Position numbers and translations under genes: made by a program. Shown here piece by piece: positions 1 through 12,080 of a DNA stretch of 64,000 nucleotides (position 1 is its first letter; every line of letters begins with the position of its first letter). The notes under the pieces were generated by a model. It ran no database searches and was not told the DNA's origin. It saw only the letters and a program-made list of their open reading frames with translations. Origin of the DNA: Symbiodinium natans (taxonomy: Eukaryota; Sar; Dinophyceae; Suessiales; Symbiodiniaceae); the NCBI GenBank assembly GCA_905221605.1, contig CAJNDS010002259.1:372001-436000 (forward strand). The letters are read 5' to 3'.

Positions 1-27
1 TGGCATCAGAACCTGGCACTGCACTAC

Positions 28-71
28 CTGTACTTGTCTCTCCTGTTGCACTCTGATGCCCGCCGGAAAGT
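28..71 (-). CDS. Probable next SLC34 exon (short)
   Basis: On the - strand an AAAAG acceptor precedes 71 and a GT donor follows 28. The 44-nt exon reads [15 protein letters not shown] in phase 0, matching the phase left by the 1105 exon end. In SLC34 proteins the segment after GTS.TNTIV is a charged loop ending in ..YRRAF, so the basic stretch fits; this is inference from a short match. The intervening intron (72-1104) is about 1.0 kb and holds two microsatellites. Confidence 0.45.
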
Positions 72-240
72 CTTTTCAGCATAGGCGTTAAAATTTATTT
101 CACGAATCCGCATCCCCAAATTCCCAAAGGAAAAAAAAAACGTATTTCCAAAATTCCGAAAAGAAAATTGATTGTTGGAGTGTGGAGTCGTGAAAGTACA
201 AAAGTGGTTTTGAGGTTGGTCTTGGGGGGGGAGGGGCGTA

Positions 241-735
241 CCATACCTATACATATGTATACATATGTATACATATGTATACATATGTATACATATATAT
301 ACATATATACATATATACATATATACATATATACATATATACATATATGCATATATGCATATATGCATATATACATATATACATATATATATATATACAC
401 ATATACACATATACACATATACATATATACACATATACGTATATACATATATACATATATACATATATACATATATACATATATACATATATACATATAT
501 ACATATATACATATATACATACATATATACATATATACATATATACATATATACATATATACATATATACATATATACATATATACATATATACATATAT
601 ACAGTATATACATATATACATATATCATACATATATACATATATACATATATCATATATACATAAACATTATATACATGTATACATATATCCATATATAC
701 ATATAGAAATGTATTTACATAATATACAGGTATAC
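241..735. repeat. (ATATAC)n-type microsatellite
   Basis: Nearly 500 bp of alternating purine/pyrimidine ATATAC/ATATGT units inside the SLC34 intron. All the long Tyr/Ile/Met open frames here on both strands come from this repeat and are not genes. Confidence 0.95.
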
Positions 736-761
736 CTATAACATATTAATATATAATCTGG

Positions 762-764
<3 letters not shown>

Positions 765-794
<30 letters not shown>
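765..794. repeat. C30 homopolymer
   Basis: Thirty consecutive C. Length may be unreliable in the assembly. Confidence 0.9.
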
Positions 795-860
795 AGTGAC
801 CTACCCTTTTTCGCCTTGTCTCACGTCACCCCGCTGCACTGCAAGCAAACTCAGTGTGCA

Positions 861-1046
861 ACATACATACATACATACATACATACATACATACATACAT
901 ACAGACATACATACATACATACATATATACATATACACATATATACAGATATACATATATATATATACATATATATGTATATACATATGTACATATGTAT
1001 ATATATATATATATACAGATATACAAACATATATATATATGTATGT
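861..1046. repeat. (CATA)n and (TA)n microsatellite
   Basis: About 45 bp of pure ACAT repeats followed by degenerate ATATAC/ATATGT. Inside the SLC34 intron. Confidence 0.9.
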
Positions 1047-1104
1047 GGGGAAGCATCTGTGGCTTTTAGCATTTTTGACATCTGGCAGAAACGAACCAAG
1101 TGAC

Positions 1105-1446
1105 AATCGTGTTCGTCACGGAGGTGCCTATGTTGGCACCCATGATGATAGGGATCGCATACCTCACTGCCAACACATCAGCCCCAACCAAACCAACCAC
1201 GATACTTGTGCTGGTTGACGAGGATTGCACCAGGACAGTAGCCAGGATGCCCACCATGAGGCCAGCAATAGGATTGTCAGAGAAGGTGAACAAGTTTCCG
1301 GCTCCTTTGCTGCCCAGAGCACTGAAGGAGCCACCCATAAGGTCGAGACCAAAGAGGAAAAAGTACAAGGCGATGAGGACTCCAACGATCTTCAAGGTCA
1401 CCATCAAAGCAAACATCCCAGCACTCTGCTCCTTTTCTTCAGCCAT
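1105..1446 (-). CDS. SLC34-type Na+/phosphate cotransporter, exon with the first QSSST repeat (partial gene)
   Basis: Predicted membrane transporter moving inorganic phosphate with sodium. From the Met at 1446 the frame reads 114 residues to about 1105: a hydrophobic helix near residues 16-36, then QSSSTSTSIVVG near 74-85 and GANIGTSVTNTI near 103-114. QSSST followed by GANIGT..TNT is the hallmark of the SLC34 / NptA Na/Pi family (established). Family members have two such repeats and about 500-600 residues, so this is only the N-terminal repeat. The frame is open upstream of 1446 for about 20 codons, with a possible acceptor (TTTTTGCCAG) at 1487-1488, so Met-1446 may be internal. After ATT (1105-1107) homology ends and a GT donor (GTCACT) follows. 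Continues in the 28-71 exon. Confidence 0.8.
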
Positions 1447-1489
1447 AGCGAGCTTAAGGATCCTTTGCGGCGGCGAGCGGAGCTTACTG

Positions 1490-4400
1490 GCAAAAACGAG
1501 CCCAAAACGCTACAAGAAAGATCAGGAAAGGTCAGGTCCCACCAACCATGGCCATGGGTAGCCATGGCATAGCCATGGCCATCAGAACTGACAGCTTCAT
1601 GGCAATGATCATGCCATTGGACTGACGCTACCCTCCCCCCCCCGCCCTGTCGAGTCCTGAGATGTTGGACTCCGCAGCCACGTGTCTTCGGGCTCGAGTT
1701 CTTCCTGCTGCGACCTGGCAACGTGTGATGCGTGTGATGCGCGCTGCCTTGGGCCTTACAATGCAAGGCTTCATATATCTGAGCCTTGGGCATTACTGGC
1801 CGCCCCCATTCAATCACTAAACTTGGCGCGGCTTTGGCTAGATTAGAAATCTGCAGCAAAGAGGGTGAAACCAAAAAGCAAAAGCCGACTCGCGACAGAA
1901 GCGCATTGGTTGCATCTTCTGCGCCACCAGCTGTACCCAAACATCCTTAACTGGACGGAATCGAGAGCAGCAAGACCCAAGAACGCAAACCTGAAGGTCT
2001 CGGACTCGGGTGCGGTTGGTTTCGGGGACTGCAATCGCACACTACTTTGAACGCATCGGGCACCATGAAGACCATTTCGGGCACCCCCGGACAACGAGAT
2101 CGGGCACACTCCATGCAAAACCCGAAGCACTTTACTTCCCGCACACCACGGCAGGCCCCGAAACAACATTCTCAAGAAAGTCGCCGACACTGCTCGCCCC
2201 CTGAACTTCACTCCCCGACACGTGCTTTACCCCCAGATCGAAAGGTTGCCCCGGAAGCCCACCCATTGACACACTGCCCAGCTCCGTCACAAATTTCCGC
2301 AAGGCCACTACAGCTCAGAGGACAAAGTTCTGGGTCAGCTGGCAGTACTATCATCCAACAGCTCCCGTCTCAAACCGGACCCAAGCAACACGAGCACTGC
2401 CGCCCCTATAGAGCGCAATCTGTTTTCGCTCCGCCATGGTCGCAGCGCTAGCGCCCGGGGGCGCCGCAGCCCAGCAGGGCCATCCCGCCGACCTGACGGC
2501 CGGCTTTTTGGGGATGAGCAGTCAGGCGCAACGTGTCCTACGGGGCCATATGGCTTTGCAAGGGTCCAGGCTAGGCGAACTTGACCTTCGCAGATCTCTT
2601 AGCACAAGTACAACAATTTTCAGTTGTGGTTTACGGCTTCCAATCGTAGTCGGGCGCATGGAGGGGCCGGGGGGGGGGACCCCAGCCCAAGCTCACAGGG
2701 CCTTCTTCAGCCGCCCGAGAGCGCGCCACAGTTCAGGCGCAGCTTGCAGTGGGCAGCGGAGGAGGCAAGCCTGCACAGCCCATGCGAACCCAATGCACAG
2801 TAGCCCATGCGCAGTAGCTTATGCCCCGGCACATGCACAGCCCACTCCGCACGCATGGAACCCAAGCCCCTACTTTTTTCTGTCGAGACTAGCGATCCCT
2901 GCACACAGAGACAGTCACATGCCGAGCTGCCTCTCCGCGAAGGTTGAAGAACCTCGGGGCGCCCAGGATCGAGGCCCGATGACGCAACGGGGGGGGGGGC
3001 GGGGGGTTGGATGGGGTGTTCCTCTGCTCTCTGGGGAAGCTTAGTCCCTTTCACTTCGGTCATTTCAGTCAATCTTTAGTCTCCACTTTAGTCTCGCTCC
3101 TCTTTTGCCCAAAGAGCGGTTGCACGACTGCGTTTTTCCCGGACAGGGCCATCCCCTCTTCGCTCGTGCGGTAAGCTTAATCTCGTTGGGCCGTTTCCTT
3201 CGGTTCTCCTTCAATGCTCGTCGCTAGGCCACCCATCCAAGGATTGGAATGATTGGATGTGATGGGCTGCTCCGTCTGAGATCCCGGCCCGATGCGGATC
3301 TTGTGAAGAAAAAGGCGGGGACAGAAGTCCTGAGCGGCCATCAGGGCTGGGGCGGTTTGGGCGGTTGGCCTGTGCGAACCCACAACCCCAAAGCCCCAGT
3401 GTGTGCATGTGTGTGCTGAACGGATAGGTCTCATGCTTACTGACTTCACCCTGACCGCCTCATGGCGCTGCTCCACCCCTTCTTTGCACACACCCAACCG
3501 TAGCGCAGACGTGCCAGGCGCGCTGCCGGCACCAACCCCGATGCATACAAGCTGTCACCCACTAGCCTGTCAGGACGAGATCTCACAAGGGCGCAACATG
3601 CGCAGCAACAGCAGCCATCGGAGCAGCAAGAAGAACGCTGGTGCCGGTAGTGAATGGAACTCTAGCAACACCAGCTGCTCGCAACGCTTCCGCTTCCACG
3701 ATACACAAGCAATCGACCAGTACCTCAATCATTTCAAAGCACCCCCCATAGATCAAGGCAAGGCGGGCACACGGGTGACCCAAGTGCTTCATGTGCGCCC
3801 TGAGCTGGTGGGTCCTGGTGCAAAGACTCCTACGCAAACATCCCTATGAAGCCCTGAGTTCAAGACGCTGGTCCTCAGGGTGACCATGCGGCAATGCAGA
3901 AGCGAATACCTGCTGAAAATGGGGGGGCGGCAGAGCTTGGAGGATGTAGTTTAGGCGATTGCCCTGGCTTACCTAGGTTAGTTTTGGTTTTTAAGGTGGT
4001 GCTCGCCTTCAAGAACCTTAGGCCTCAAAGCCCAAAACCACAACGCCCACAGCCCCACGGCGTCGAGGCCTCAGGCTTATCAGACTTGCTTTGAGCTGAA
4101 GCCCAGAGGAGCCCGGCTCGCCTCTCTCTCTTGTCCGGGCACTCGTACTCGGCAAGCACCTCGCCCAGATCCGGAGATCCGCAAAAGCCAGAGCCAACTT
4201 CCACAGGCCGTGCTCATAAGGGCTTTTTCAGGAGGCTTTGAAGGCTGCCGGCCCCTCTTCATTTGCCAGCTTTCGAGCCTGGGGCTTCAGGGTGCGGAGG
4301 TGCCGAGAAACCGGACACGAGCCGCGGAATGCACCCAAAAAAGGCCCTTAACAGGTCTCAAAAGGGGCCGAAGGCCTCTTGACCCCAGCTCCCCGCGCCT

Positions 4401-4560
4401 CCCAAACTGTGGAGGCGGCCTGGCCGCGCGCATCCACACCTTGGAGGGCGCTTTCGATGAGGGCTGTCAGGGTGTGGGGATGGAAGGGTGAAGAGTCCCC
4501 CCCCCTCCCAATGGTATCCCCATCCCATGGTGCTTAACCCTGAACCCACCACGAACCACG
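1490..4560. other. No recognised gene, C-rich unique sequence
   Basis: Mixed-composition sequence without a recognisable protein. Longest open frames are 2436-3044 (+, starts MVAALAPGG) and 3403-3849 (+); neither matches a family I know and both carry simple runs of C or G. Near 1545-1585 CCATGGCCATGG-like short repeats occur. This stretch lies upstream of the - strand SLC34 gene. Confidence 0.5.
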
Positions 4561-5000
4561 AACCACAGCCTAAACCCCTAAACCCTAAAACCTAAACCAC
4601 AGAGGGGAGAGGGGAAACCCAAAACCCGCTCCCTCACCCGCAACCCTGCATCATAAATCCTAAAGCCATCACGAACGATAGGGGGGAGAGGGGAAATCCT
4701 AAACCTACAACCCTCGACCCAGACTGAAAACCCTAAACCGTGCAGCCTAACCCTCAACACCCTGAACCCTGAACACACAATGAACCAGGGACCATGAACC
4801 ACGTTAGGGGGGAAACCCTAGAAACCCAAACCCAAAAGCCATGATGAACCACGGGGGGGATTGAATGCTGACGCACATAGGGGTCGTTCGGCTTTATAGG
4901 ATGCTTCATGGACGCTTGGAGACGCTCCATGTGGACCTGAAGAGAACTCATGACACCATCCCGAGACTTGCAACAACCGCAGAGCAAAGCTAAACTAAAG
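4560..5000. repeat. Degenerate CCCTAAA-like region
   Basis: Clusters of CCCTAAAC and CCCTGAAC units, heavily mutated, with a partly repeated motif GAGGGGAGAGGGGAAA at about 4600 and 4685. Confidence 0.5.
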
Positions 5001-5515
5001 CTTGAGCCGGGCCTGATACCCAATGCGAGCCGATCTCTTGCCTGGGGCCTGTGCTGACTTTCCCGGTCTCGAGGTAAGTGCTCCTCAAAAGCACGGAGCT
5101 ACCGGGCAATTCAGATTCCCGATTGTCGTTGAGGTTCCGAAGCCTTGTTGAGGTTCTGTTCTAAAGCCCCGAAGGGCCTCGAATCTGCAGCTGCCCTCAC
5201 ACGTGCTGGAATGGTCAAAACACCCACTGTGACCCTCGTCCTTGACACTCCGAAGCTCAACATGCTAAGCCCTGAAGCCCCAAAAGCGCCATGCAAACCT
5301 CTGAAGACTCTGACAAATCCAAGAACCCAACCCCCATCTTGCACATCGGGAGCCCCACGTGTCAATGGCCAGGTGGCACTCGCCTCTCACCCTTCCGGAG
5401 GCGGAAGGGTTTCGGGGTGGGCGAGGGGGAGGCGGTAGGGGGGAGAAAGGTGAACAGGTGAAGACCGCAGCTGCCCTGAAATTTCTTACAAACAAGAAGT
5501 TGGTGGGGTGGAGGG

Positions 5516-5615
5516 NNNNNNNNNNNNNNNNNNNNNNNNNNNNNNNNNNNNNNNNNNNNNNNNNNNNNNNNNNNNNNNNNNNNNNNNNNNNNNNNNNNNN
5601 NNNNNNNNNNNNNNN
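5516..5615. other. Assembly gap (100 N)
   Basis: Exactly 100 N, the usual placeholder for a gap of unknown size. It is followed at once by G18 (5616-5633) and preceded by GTGGGGTGGAGGG, so a G-run is the likely cause of the break. Confidence 0.99.
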
Positions 5616-5739
5616 GGGGGGGGGGGGGGGGGGAAGGTCATTTGCAGTGCGTTTGAATCACCCAAGACCTTCAACCCTGCACCCTAGACCCTGTAAACCC
5701 CAAATCCCGAAACACGGGAGCAAAATGGATCCAAAAGCC

Positions 5740-6206
5740 TGAGCCCTGAATGTGGGTTTAGGGTTTAAGGTTTCTGTGGTGTAAACGAAAGAGAGGTCTG
5801 AGGTCCAAGAACTTTGTCGGTTCCAGAATCGGGTTTCGAGTTTAAACCCTAAACCCTGGAACCCCAAAGGTGTTGTAGGTTTACAAAGCATGTGTAGAGT
5901 TTATGGTTTCGAGTTTTTCAAGTCTAGGTCTTGAGGGTTTGAGGGTCTTAAGGGGTCTCAAGGGTTCTGAATGTCAACCCTAAACCCAAAAGCCAGAGAG
6001 TTGAGGGTGAGCCCTAAACCCTAAACCCTAAACCCTAAAGCCCAACTCCCGAGGAATGCACGTGAGCCGAGCTACCCGCGCCGGCGCTTCGAAGCCAATG
6101 ACATGCACATGGCAGCCAGGCTCAGGGTTGCGGTGCTTCGGGTTTAGGGTTTGGGGTTTAGGGTTTAAGGTTTAGGGTTTAGGGTTTACGGTTTAGGGTG
6201 TAGGGA
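5740..6206. repeat. Interstitial telomeric repeats, both orientations
   Basis: Degenerate TTTAGGG at 5752-5770 and 6138-6206, CCCTAAA x4 at 6012-6039. Mixed with mutated units of the same type. First clear ITS from the left. Confidence 0.8.
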
Positions 6207-6248
6207 GTGTTGTTTTCGGGCTTGGTTAGAGACATACCTATATTATTA

Positions 6249-6281
6249 TCAACACACACACACATATATATATATATATGT
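6249..6281. repeat. (CA)n(TA)n microsatellite
   Basis: ACACACACACAC followed by TATATATATATA. Confidence 0.9.
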
Positions 6282-6319
6282 AAGAGGAACCTTTACGTAT
6301 CATTTGACCTTTGTCCTTG

Positions 6320-8830
6320 CCTCCTTACTCCAATATGAAGAATTAGAAATTTAGGAATTCAGGCCTTAAGCCGAAACTCCTAAATTACTAATTCCTTGAA
6401 ATTAGGAATTAATGAATTTAGGAGTTTCGGCTTAAGGCCCGAATTCCTAAATTCCTAAATTCCTGATTCCCCGGAATTAGGAATTGAGGAATTTAGAATT
6501 TCGGCTGAAGGCCTGAATTCCTAAATTCCTCAATTCCTAGTTCCCGGGAATTAGGAATTTAGGAATTTCGGCTCAAGGCAAAAACTCCTAAATTCCTCAA
6601 TTCCTAATTCCAGCGGGCCAGAAACCCAGAGGAATTAGAACTTCTGAAATTCCTTGAATTCCTTAAATTTCTAAATTCCTAATTCCCGGGAATTAGAAAT
6701 TTGGGAGTTTTGGCCTTGAGCCAAAATTCCTAAATTCCTAATTCCCGGGAATTAGGAATTTAGGAATTTAAGGAATTCAAGGAATTTCAGAAGTTCTAAT
6801 TCCTCTGGGTTTCCGGCCCGCTGGAATTAGGAATTTAGGAATTTAGGAGTTTTGGGCTGTAGCCGAAATTCCTAAATTCCTAAATTCCTAATTTCCGGGA
6901 ATTAGGAATTTAGGAATTTAGGAGTTTTGGCCTGTAGCCGAAATTCTTAAATTCCTAAATTCTTAATTCCAGCGGGCCAGAAACCCAGAGGAATTAGAAC
7001 TTCTGAAATTCCTTGAATTCCTTGAATTCCTAAATTCCTAATTCCCGGGAATTAGGAAATTAGGAATTTAGGAGTTTTGGCCTTGAGCCGAAATTCCTAA
7101 ATCCCTAAATTCCTAATTCCCGGGAATTAGGAATTTAAGAATTCAAGGAAAGCGGGCCAGAAACCCAGAGGAATTAGAACTTCTGAAATTCTTTGAATTC
7201 CTTAAATTCCTAAATTCCTAATTCCCGGAAATTAGGAATTTAGGAATTTAGGAGTTTCGGCTAAAGGCCGAAAATCATAAATTCCTAAATTCCTAATTCC
7301 AGCGGGCCGGAAACCCAGAGGAATTAGAACTTCTAAAATTCCTTGAATTCCTTAAATTCCTAAATTCCTAATTCCCGGGAATTAGGAATTTAGGAATTTC
7401 GGCTACAGGCCAAAACTCCTAAATTCCTAAATTCCTACTTCCAGCGGGCCGGAAACCCAAAGGAATTAGAACTTCTGAAATTCCTTGAATTCCTTAAATT
7501 CCTAAATTCCTAATTCCCGGGAATTAGGAATTTAGGAATTTACGAGTTTTGGCCTTGAGCCGAAATTCCTAAATTCTCAAATTCCTAATTCCCGGGAATT
7601 AGGAATTTAGAAATTTAAGGAACTCAAGGAATTTCAGAAGTTCTAATTCTTCCCGGGTTCCGGCCCGCTGGAAGTAGGAATTTAGGAATTTAGGAGTTTT
7701 GGGCCTGTAGCCGAAATTCCCTAAATTCCTAAATTCCTAATTCCCGGGAATTAGGAATTTAGGAATTTAAGGAATTCAAGGAATTTCAGAAGTTCTAATT
7801 CTTCTGGGTTTCCGGCCCGCTGGAATTAGGAATTAGGAATTTAAGGAATTCAAGGAATTTCAGAAGTTCTAATTCCTCTGGGTTTCCGGCCCGCTGGAAT
7901 TAGGAATTTAGGAATTTAGGAGTTTTGGCCTGTAGCCGAAATTGCTAAATCCCTAAATTCCTAATTCCCGGGAATTAGGAATTTAGAAATTTAAGAGTTT
8001 TGGGCTGTAGCTGAAATTCCTAATTTCCTAATATTGCTAATTCCAGCGGGCCGGAAACCCAGAGGAATTAGAACTTCTGAAATTCCTTGAATTCCTTAAA
8101 TTCCTAAATTCCTAATTCCCGGAAATTAGGAATTTTGGAATTTAGGAATTTGAGCCTTCACCCGAAATTCCTAAATTCCTAAATTCCTAATTCCCGGGAA
8201 TTAGGAATTTACAAATTTAAGGAATTCAAGGAATTTCCCAAGTTCTAATTCTTCTGGGTTTCCGGCCCGCTGGAATTAGGAATTTAGGAATTTAGGAGTT
8301 TTGGGCCTGTAGCCGAAATTCCTAAATTCCTAAATTCCCAAATTCCTAATTTCCGGGAATTGGGAGTTTAGGAATTTAAGGAATTCAAGGAATTTCAGAA
8401 GTTCTAATTCCTCTGGGTTTCCGGCCCGCTGGAATTAGGAATTTAGGAATTTAGGAGTTTTGGCCTGTAGCCGAAATTCCTAAATTCCTAAATTCCTAAT
8501 TCCCGGGAATTAGGAATTTAGAAATTTAAGAGTTTTGGGCTGTAGCTGAAATTCCTAAATTCCTAAATTGCTAATTCCAGCGGGCCGGAAACCCAGAGGA
8601 ATTAGAACTTCTGAAATTCCTTGAATTCCTTAAATGCCTAAATTCCTAATTCCCGGAAATTAGGAATTTAGGAATTTAGGAATTTTAGCCTTCAGCCGAA
8701 ATTCCTAAATTCCTAAATTCCTAATTCCCGAAAATTAGGAATTTAGAAATTTAAGGAATTCAAGGAATTTCAGAAGTTCTAATTCTTCTGGGTTTCCGGC
8801 CCGCTGGAATTATGAATTTAGGAATTTGAT
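6320..8830. repeat. Array of an ~80-bp unit in alternating orientation, AATTCCTAAATTCC-rich
   Basis: The unit carries a GC-rich core, GCGGGCCGGAAACCCAGAGG, then AATTAGAACTTCTGAAATTCC, AATTCCTT and AATTCCTAAATTCCTAATTCCCGG. The core occurs in + orientation near 6612, 6970, 7151, 7301, 7442, 8044 and 8579, and inverted near 6803, 7651, 7801, 7876, 8252, 8411 and 8786: seven and seven. CCCGGG or CCGG usually marks the centre of each inverted pair, so neighbours can fold into hairpins. Between cores sit short TTAGGAGTTTTGGCC / GGCTGTAGCCGAAATTCC inverted pairs. No coding potential. Confidence 0.9.
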
Positions 8831-9100
8831 CTACGCCCCACTTTTTTTGTAAGAAACAGCCCCGCGTAGATCCAGGCAGATTTTGTCCATGGTGTTTTCT
8901 CAAAAAACACGAAGGACATAATCTGCCTGGGTCTGCGCGCCACTTTTTTGTAAGAAACAGCGCCGCGTAGATCCAGGCAGATTTTGTCCATGGTGTTTTT
9001 TCAAATAGATCCAGGCATATTTTTGTCTTTGGTGTTTTCTCAAAAAAACGACGGACAAAATCTGCCTGGATCTACGCGCCACGGTTTTTGTAAGAATACA
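8830..9100. repeat. Hairpin-forming repeat cluster
   Basis: About three copies of a motif with CGCGTAGATCCAGGCAGA, TTTTGTCCATGGTGTTTTCTC, then the inverted half ending GGACAAAATCTGCCTGGATC. Arms CCAGGCAGATTTTGTCC / GGACAAAATCTGCCTGG pair across an A/T-rich loop. Likely a small foldback or MITE-like element. Confidence 0.7.
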
Positions 9101-9134
9101 GCCCTGCGTGGAATCCTGGGACGACCTTTCCCCC

Positions 9135-9492
9135 CCCCCAGGATGTAAACTATTCAAAATATTCAACCTATCTAAATTATTTAAGTTCTTTAAACTCGGG
9201 TGGAAACTGAATAATTAAAAATTAAATATTTTAAGTCGTGGGGAGGGCCTTGGAGAGGGAGGCACAATTTATAAAATTTAAAGAAATTATATATGTGGGG
9301 AACACAGTTATTTAAATTATTTGAATTAGAGGGAATTTATGTAAAAATTCAAATAATTTACAGAATTTGAATCCTGGGGAGCCCAGTTATTCAAATTATT
9401 TAAACAATTCAAATTCGGGTGGAGATGCCCGTTAAATCAATTTTGAAAGCAAGAGGTTTTTGTTAAGTTTTTAAGGGTAGTAAGAGATTTTA
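9135..9492. other. AT-rich spacer without gene
   Basis: Runs of AATTTA/TTTAAATT; no open frame and no repeat unit that I recognise. Confidence 0.6.
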
Positions 9493-10094
9493 CAAATTGA
9501 TGAGGACAGTGTCCTTCCGAGTCCTTACCCAGAATACTTGTTTCTTTGCAATTTTCAAGGGTTTTAAAAGAATGCAAGGGGCCTTTTCAAATCTTAAGGG
9601 GCCTCTGCGGCATATCGGTTAAGTATCAACAATCTTCGCGTGAAAAAATCCTCCGAGTTGTTTCTCCTGAAAAGAAAGGGAAAAATACCCTCAAATTCGG
9701 CTGGAGTCCCTTGAGTTTAGGCCTGACTCCCTTGAAATTCTTGGACATCATCTTTTTTCCTTCCCGTTCCCCTGATGTTTTGTCCAAGGGAAGCGTTGTT
9801 TTCACCCTGGAATCTCCCAGGTGCTCGAGTGCTTAAGCGAAACGAATATGCTTTGGTCCGGACCCTTAGACGAATAAGGTTTAGGAATAGGGTTAGGCTT
9901 AAGCATTAAACGAACAAGCTTCAGCCATAAGGCTCGCGCCCCTCCCCCCCTCTCCCGCAATCTCGTCGTGCCCAAGTGCGTGGTTTAGGAATCTCGAATT
10001 CATAGACCTCAGTGTCCGGCGCAAAACCTCAAACAAAGAAGGTTCATGCACACGTTTTGGCCTGCAACGTTAAAAGAATAGGTTTAGGAACAAA
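9493..10094. repeat. ~600-bp tandem repeat, copy 1
   Basis: Anchored on TTTCTTTGCAATTTTCAAGG at 9541. Compared with copies 2-4 it lacks about 45 bp in the middle (the piece encoding CCTCGATTTTGAAGAAGCC..., missing near 9758). Shares with copy 2 a leader CAGNGTCCTTCCGAGTCCTT that copies 3 and 4 lack. Confidence 0.9.
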
Positions 10095-10733
10095 CAAATT
10101 GGAATGGACAGCGTCCTTCCGAGTCCTTCCCCAGAATATTTGTTTCTTTGCAATTTTCAAGGGTTTTTAAAGAATGCAAGGGGCCTTTTTAAATCTTAAG
10201 TGGCCTCTGTGGCATATTCGTTAAGTATCAACAATCTTCGCATGAAAAAAATCCTCCGAGTTGTTTCCCCTGAAGAAACGGAAAAAACACCCTCAAACTC
10301 GGCTGGAGTCTCTTGAGTTTCGGCCTGATTCCGTTGAAATTCTTGGACATCCTCTTTTTCCCCTCGATTTTGAAGAAGCCCCTTGAGTTTTTTGCCGCTT
10401 CGATTCCCGTTCCCCTGATGTTTTGTCCAAGGGAAGCTTTTTTTTTCACTCTGAAATCTCCCAGGCGCTCGATTGCTGAAGCGAAACGAATATGCTTTGG
10501 TCCGGACCCTTAGACGAATAAGGTTTAGGAATAGGGTTAGGCTTAAGCATTAAACGAACAAGCTTCAGCCATAAGGCTCGCGCCCCTCCCCCCTTCTCCC
10601 GCAACCTAGTGCGTGGTTTAGGAATCTCGAATTCATAGACCTCAGTGTCCGGCGCAAAGCCTCAAACAAAGAAGGTTCATGCACACGTTTTGGCCTGAAA
10701 CGTTAAAAGAATAGGTATATTACGGTATATTTG
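10095..10733. repeat. ~600-bp tandem repeat, copy 2
   Basis: Anchor at 10143. Contains a + frame (10313-10513, 66 aa) and an overlapping - frame (10228-10449, 73 aa) that recur in copies 3 and 4. Ends with TTTAGGAATAGGGTTAGGCTTAAGC and a pyrimidine run CCCCTCCCCCC. Confidence 0.9.
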
Positions 10734-11342
10734 TTTCTTTGCAATTTTCAAGGGTTTTAAAAGAATGCAAGGGGCCTTTTCAAATCTTAAGTGGCCTCTG
10801 TGGCATATTCGTTAAGTATCAACAATCTTCGCATGAAAAAATCCTCCGAGTTGTTTCTCCTGAAGAAAAGGAAAAAATACCCTCAAACTCGGCTGGAGTC
10901 TCTTGAGTTTCGGCCTGATTCCCTTGAAATTCTTGGACATCCTCTTCTTCCCCTCGATTTTGAAGAAGCCCCTTGAGTTTTTTGCCGCTTCGATTCCCGT
11001 TCCCCTGATGTTTTGTCCAAGGGAAGCGTTTTTTTTCACTCTGAAATCTCCCAGGCGCTCGATTGCTTAAGCGAAACGAATATGCTTTGGTCCGGACCCT
11101 TAGACGAATAAGGTTTAGGAATAGGGTTAGGCTTAAGCATTAAACGAACAAGCTTCAGCCATAAGGCTCGCGCCCCTCCCCCCCTCCCCCCCTCTCCCGC
11201 AACCTCGTCGTTCCCAAGTGCGTGGTTTAGGAATCTCGAATTCATAGACCTCAGTGTCCGGCGCAAAACCTCGAACAAAGAAGGTTCATGCACACGTTTT
11301 GGCCTGAAACGTTAAAAGAATAGGTATATTACGGTATATTTG
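10734..11342. repeat. ~600-bp tandem repeat, copy 3
   Basis: Anchor at 10734. The - frame is 10812-11039 (75 aa). The + frame of copies 2 and 4 is not continuous here. A small expansion of the CCCCTCCCC run distinguishes it. Confidence 0.9.
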
Positions 11343-11940
11343 TTTCTTTGCAATTTTCAAGGGTCTTAAAAGAATGCAAGGGGCCTTTTCAAATCTTAAG
11401 TGGCCTCTGTGGCATATTCGTTAAGTATCAACAATCTTCGCATGAAAAACATCCTCCGAGTTGTTTCTCCTGAAGAAAAGGAAAAAATACCCTCAAACTC
11501 GGCTGGAGTCTCTTGAGTTTCGGCCTGATTCCCTTGAAATTCTTGGACATCCTCTTCTTCCCCTCGATTTTGAAGAAGCCCCTTGAGTTTTTTGCCGCTT
11601 CGATTCCCGTTCCCCTGATGTTTTGTCCAAGGGAAGCGCTTTTTTTCACTCTGAAATCTCCCAGGTGCTCGATTGCTGAAGCGAAACGAATATGCTTTGG
11701 TCCTAACCCTTAGACGAATAAGGTTTAGGAATAGGGTTAGGCTTAAGCATTAAACGAACAAGCTTCAGCCATAAGGCTCGCGCCCCTCCCCCCCTCTCCC
11801 GCAACCTCGTCGTGCCCAGGTGCGTGGTTTAGGAATCTAGGATTATTAGACCTCAGTGTCCGGCGCAAAACCTCAAACAAAGAAGGTTCATGCATATGTT
11901 TTGGCCTGCAACGTTAAAAGAATAGGTTTAGGAAGGCAAT
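11343..11940. repeat. ~600-bp tandem repeat, copy 4
   Basis: Anchor at 11343. The + frame 11513-11713 (66 aa) and - frame 11428-11649 (73 aa) are near-identical to copy 2. Because both strands stay open in near-identical copies, the open frames probably reflect recent duplication, not selection. Confidence 0.9.
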
Positions 11941-12080
11941 GTCCCAAAACTACAGAAGCATGCGTACAGCTTGGAATAGGGTTTGACCCTAGCCTTAATC
12001 GAATACGGTGCTTAGAAATCTAAACGTAAGAAAAATGGGTAGGGTTTATGAGATATTTATTTGTGATTATTGGGGATAAT

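Noticed and set aside
24-741. Long Tyr/Ile/Met open frames on both strands
   Set aside because: They are translations of the ATATAC microsatellite in several phases.
796-1218. Open frames rich in Tyr-Ile-His-Thr
   Set aside because: CATA/TA microsatellite with a tail antisense to the SLC34 exon.
3403-3849. 148-aa + frame as a gene
   Set aside because: No motif, no splice-site context like the confident genes; kept only as a note in the intergenic entry.
6320-8830. CRISPR-like array
   Set aside because: Units alternate in orientation, spacers are not unique and the context is eukaryotic.
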